This document shows positions 61,412 to 64,000 of a stretch of DNA of 64,000 nucleotides, in pieces. Each line of letters starts with the position of its first letter. Position 1 is the first letter of the stretch. The notes beneath the pieces were generated by a model. It did not search any database. It was not told the origin of the DNA and saw only the letters and a list, made by a program, of their open reading frames with translations. The position numbers and the translations under genes were made by a program. The stretch spans positions 124,001-188,000 of the forward strand of contig NZ_JAMXWN010000005.1 in assembly GCF_024125425.1 (NCBI RefSeq). Reading direction: 5' to 3'. This stretch comes from Sporolactobacillus kofuensis. Lineage in GTDB: Bacteria; Bacillota; Bacilli; Bacillales; Sporolactobacillaceae.

Positions 61412-62518
61412 ATGGCTGAAAAAGTCAGCAAGACGGATCAAGAACTGACAATCGATCAGGAAAAAGAACAGTTGTTGGAACTCGGGAAGAAAAGGGGTTC
61501 TCTCACCTATCAGGAAATTACAACCCGTCTTGCTCCATTTGATCAGGAACCGGAACAGATGGATGAGTTTTATGAAACACTGGCTGACCAGGGCATAGAT
61601 GTTTCAGACGAATCGGATGGACCGGCTTCCGATGATAAGCATAAAGAAGAGGAATTTGATCTGAATGATCTTAGTGTTCCTCCGGGAGTGAAAATCAACG
61701 ATCCGGTCAGAATGTATCTTAAAGAAATCGGACGTGTCGATCTACTCTCTGCTGATGAAGAAATCAATTTAGCAAAACGAATTAATGATGGAGACGAAAG
61801 TGCAAAACGAAGATTAGCTGAAGCAAATCTCCGGCTTGTTGTCAGCATCGCCAAACGCTACGTCGGACGCGGAATGCTGTTTCTTGATCTTATTCAGGAA
61901 GGTAATATGGGCTTGATGAAGGCCGTTGAAAAGTTTGATTATACTAAAGGGTTTAAATTCAGCACTTATGCCACATGGTGGATCCGGCAGGCAATTACCC
62001 GTGCGATTGCAGACCAAGCACGTACCATTCGTATTCCGGTCCACATGGTTGAAACCATCAATAAATTGATACGTGTTCAGAGACAACAACTTCAAGATCT
62101 CGGACGCGAACCAACACCTGAAGAGATTGGTAAAGAAATGGAATTATCTCCGGATAAAGTCCGTGAAATATTGAAAATCGCGCAGGAGCCTGTTTCGCTT
62201 GAGACACCTATTGGTGAAGAAGACGATTCACATCTCGGTGATTTTATTGAGGATCAGGATGCGAAAGCTCCTTCAGATGCTGCTGCTTATGAATTATTAA
62301 AAGAACAGCTCGAAGATGTGCTCGATACACTGACAGACCGTGAAGAAAATGTATTGAGACTGCGTTTTGGACTTGATGATGGCAGAACACGAACACTGGA
62401 AGAAGTCGGCAAGGTGTTTGGAGTGACAAGGGAAAGAATTAGACAGATTGAAGCAAAAGCCCTACGTAAGCTTCGTCATCCAAGTAGAAGTAAACAATTG
62501 AAAGACTTTCTTGACTGA
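61412..62518 (+). CDS. rpoD: RNA polymerase primary sigma factor SigA
   Basis: Housekeeping sigma factor of 368 residues. Region 1.1 comes first, then 1.2 [21 protein letters not shown], region 2 [39 protein letters not shown] with [16 protein letters not shown], region 3, and region 4 [45 protein letters not shown] precedes ATG 61412. A terminator follows. Confidence 0.98.
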   Translation: MAEKVSKTDQELTIDQEKEQLLELGKKRGSLTYQEITTRLAPFDQEPEQMDEFYETLADQGIDVSDESDGPASDDKHKEEEFDLNDLSVPPGVKINDPVRMYLKEIGRVDLLSADEEINLAKRINDGDESAKRRLAEANLRLVVSIAKRYVGRGMLFLDLIQEGNMGLMKAVEKFDYTKGFKFSTYATWWIRQAITRAIADQARTIRIPVHMVETINKLIRVQRQQLQDLGREPTPEEIGKEMELSPDKVREILKIAQEPVSLETPIGEEDDSHLGDFIEDQDAKAPSDAAAYELLKEQLEDVLDTLTDREENVLRLRFGLDDGRTRTLEEVGKVFGVTRERIRQIEAKALRKLRHPSRSKQLKDFLD

Positions 62519-62530
62519 TTAAAAAGACGG

Positions 62531-62558
62531 TTGCTCCCACAGGGGGCAATTTTTTTTA
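62531..62558 (+). terminator. intrinsic terminator of dnaG-rpoD
   Basis: TTGCTCCC (62531-62538) pairs with GGGGGCAA (62542-62549) with one G-T pair, then eight T. Confidence 0.9.
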
Positions 62559-62578
62559 GCAATAAAAGATTATAAGCG

Positions 62579-62655
62579 AAAGCTTGAGACATCTGCAGGA
62601 CGAGGTGTCAATGGAGACCCACGGAATGCACGTGTTCGAGGAGTCTCCTATGTTT
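62579..62655 (+). repeat. possible dispersed intergenic repeat, remnant
   Basis: GCTTGAGACATCTGCAGGACGAGGTG, GGAGACCCACGG and GTTCGAGGAGTCTCC follow the order of GAGACGCC-GCGGG, GAGACCCCGC and GAGGAGGCTC in the full units, with much decay. The rest of the 436-base gap up to 62,954 holds a hairpin AAGAGGAG (62782-62789) with CTCCTCTT (62812-62819) and no gene; cccA of B. subtilis is absent. Confidence 0.4.
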
Positions 62656-62954
62656 TTTTTATAACGAAAAAAACATCAAGATCGTAAATGACGGCGGTAT
62701 CGAAATAACCACATCTTTGATTCGCTTTCATTTTAATAAGTTTGTCATTAAGATGCAACTCGATGGGAATTCAGATGAATCAAGAGGAGCTCTAGATGAA
62801 GTTTCTCCTGACTCCTCTTCTATTGTAATATAATTTGAAACCGTTATCAATCATAGCTAACAATCCTAATGAGATGTTCATGTACATTGGGGTTTTATCC
62901 TCTTTGTGGTACGATAACATGGATATTATGAATCGACAGGTTAGGATTGTGATT

Positions 62955-63653
62955 ATGGATACAATACACTTATCACCAAGATTGAAAGCTATTCTAGGAT
63001 TGATACCTCAATCAAAATGCTTAGCAGACATAGGATCAGATCATGCGCATCTCCCGTTACGAGCTATTCAAGACCATATCGTTGACACAGCGATTGCAGG
63101 TGAAGTAAGAAGGGGACCTTTTCAGCAATCTTTAAAAAATGTTCAGGATTCCGGTATGCAAACTGTAATTGATGTTCGTCTTGGCGACGGACTTGATGTG
63201 CTGACAAAAGATGAAGCCAATTCTATTGTCATCGCTGGAATGGGTGGAGAGTTGATCCGAGATATTCTAGAACGAGGGAAATCTAAGCTAGGGATGGACA
63301 CGGTATTGATCCTTCAACCAAATATACGCGAATACAATGTTCGACAGTGGCTAAATGATCATGGATGGACGATTACAGATGAACGGATTATAGAAGAGGA
63401 ACCTCATTTTTACGAGATAATTCAAGCAAAGCAGAAAGTGGTTACCGGAACACTCACAGAAACAGAGTTGCTCATGGGACCGGTTCTTTTGAGAAGAAAA
63501 GATCCGACGTTCATAAAAAAATGGAGAAGCAGAGAACAAAAGCTCATTAATGTACTTCGTGCATTGAACAAAGCTGGCGACACTGAATTAATTCAGCATA
63601 AAAAGGTTAAAAGCGAAACAGAACTGAAACGCATTCAAGACTGCATCAATTAA
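62955..63653 (+). CDS. trmK: tRNA (adenine22-N1)-methyltransferase TrmK
   Basis: Methylates N1 of A22 in tRNA with SAM (YqfN). LSPRLKAILGLIPQSKCLADIGSDHAHLPL has the SAM loop, AGEVRRGPF and VRLGDGLDVL follow, and IAGMGGELI with LILQPNIREYNVRQWL are family blocks. ATG 62955 fits the 232-residue length; the frame is open to 62835. yqfO follows 30 bases on. Confidence 0.94.
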   Translation: MDTIHLSPRLKAILGLIPQSKCLADIGSDHAHLPLRAIQDHIVDTAIAGEVRRGPFQQSLKNVQDSGMQTVIDVRLGDGLDVLTKDEANSIVIAGMGGELIRDILERGKSKLGMDTVLILQPNIREYNVRQWLNDHGWTITDERIIEEEPHFYEIIQAKQKVVTGTLTETELLMGPVLLRRKDPTFIKKWRSREQKLINVLRALNKAGDTELIQHKKVKSETELKRIQDCIN

Positions 63654-63683
63654 GTTCAAAAGAGCTAAATGGAGGAGATCAAC

Positions 63684-64000
63684 GTGCATCAGTGGATTTC
63701 AGGAGATCGTTTAATTCAGCGCTTTGAAGAATGGGCGCCGAAGAAATTAGCTTATGAGCATGACAAAATTGGTCTGTTGGTTGGAACTTTACATAAGAAG
63801 ATAAAAAAAGTCATGGTTACTTTAGATGTATTAGAAAATGTTGCGGATGAAGCTGCTGAGAAGAATGTGGATTTAATCATTGCCCATCATCCTCTGATAT
63901 TTCATCCCTTGAAAAATGTTCGATCAGATGAAGGTCAAGGAAAAATTGTCACGAAATGCATTAAAAATGATATTGCCGTCTATGCTGCGCACACAAATCT
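63684..64000 (+). CDS. yqfO: Nif3-like dinuclear metal centre protein YqfO (3'-truncated by window edge)
   Basis: The first 105 codons of a Nif3 family protein (GTP cyclohydrolase I type 2 homolog): AYEHDKIGLLVGTLHKKIKKVMVTLDVLENV, then the metal-site IIAHHPLIFHPLKNV and YAAHTN. GTG 63684 follows GGAGGAGATC. The role is unknown. It pairs with trmK as in B. subtilis (yqfN-yqfO). Confidence 0.93.
   Translation, partial: MHQWISGDRLIQRFEEWAPKKLAYEHDKIGLLVGTLHKKIKKVMVTLDVLENVADEAAEKNVDLIIAHHPLIFHPLKNVRSDEGQGKIVTKCIKNDIAVYAAHTN

Noticed and set aside
62656-62954. Cytochrome c gene (cccA) remnant between rpoD and trmK
   Set aside because: No CxxCH motif or signal peptide in any frame.

Overview
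The window is a contiguous stretch of core chromosome from an endospore-forming, naturally competent-type Firmicute of the order Bacillales. The evidence is gene content and order. It runs from mnmA through yrrB, recD2, alaS, ruvX, mltG, udk, greA, the yrrT-mtnN methionine-salvage cluster, sigK, sda, the yqeG-rsfS cluster, comER/comEA-EB-EC, holA, rpsT, gpr, lepA, hemW, hrcA-grpE-dnaK-dnaJ, prmA, rsmE, mtaB, rpsU, yqeY, floA, yqfC-yqfD-phoH-yqfF-ybeY-dgkA-cdd-era-yqzL-recO, ccpN, dnaG and rpoD to trmK and a truncated yqfO. This is the order of the Bacillus subtilis trmU-to-sigA region with gaps. Sporulation genes (sigK with its pro-sequence, sda, gpr, yqfC, yqfD) show a spore former. Base composition is moderate, and TTG/GTG starts with strong Shine-Dalgarno sites are common. 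Species cannot be fixed by reading; a lineage outside Bacillus sensu stricto (for example Sporolactobacillaceae or relatives) is only a guess.

Layout: 1-13,945 holds tRNA and DNA maintenance genes (mnmA, yrrB, recD2), alaS behind a long leader with a strong promoter and terminator, and the ireB-ruvX-yrzB, mltG, trmR-udk-greA and yrrS genes. 13,946-14,605 carries an exact 192-bp tandem repeat. 14,606-18,907 is a sulfur and methyl-cycle operon (yrrT, mtnN, luxS, mccA, mccB, yrhC) that detoxifies S-adenosylhomocysteine, makes AI-2 precursor and converts homocysteine to cysteine. 19,103-20,505 carries acyP, sigK and sda on the minus strand. DnaA boxes lie in the divergent region before yqeG. 21,105-26,505 is yqeG-yqeH-aroE-yhbY-nadD-yqeK-rsfS and an EmrE-type permease. 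26,868-31,421 is the competence locus. 31,808-38,044 is holA, rpsT, gpr, yqxA, lepA, hemW. 38,252-46,358 is the CIRCE-controlled heat-shock operon with dnaJ, prmA, rsmE, mtaB. 46,364-57,060 runs from a Na/Pi transporter to era. 57,211-64,000 runs from yqzL through the macromolecular synthesis genes dnaG-rpoD to trmK and yqfO.

No prophage, insertion sequence, CRISPR array, toxin-antitoxin or defence island was seen. Compared with my memory of B. subtilis, several genes are absent from their usual slots (yrrD, yrrN/yrrO, pbpI, yqeM, yqzM, spoIIP, the NfeD gene before floA, glyQ/glyS, yqfL, cccA).

The most unusual non-coding signal is a dispersed intergenic repeat family present in at least six places, including the tandem pair. 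Several copies share a nested inverted-repeat core, and at least two end in a terminator-like hairpin whose arms differ between copies but keep pairing. Similar GC-rich repeats are, from memory, common in Bacillaceae. Other points worth attention are two perfect and two near-perfect DnaA boxes upstream of sda, luxS inserted directly behind mtnN, a NadD with Met in the HxGH motif, and a terminator plus own promoter that separates dnaJ from dnaK. I did not find a convincing wholly new multi-gene system.
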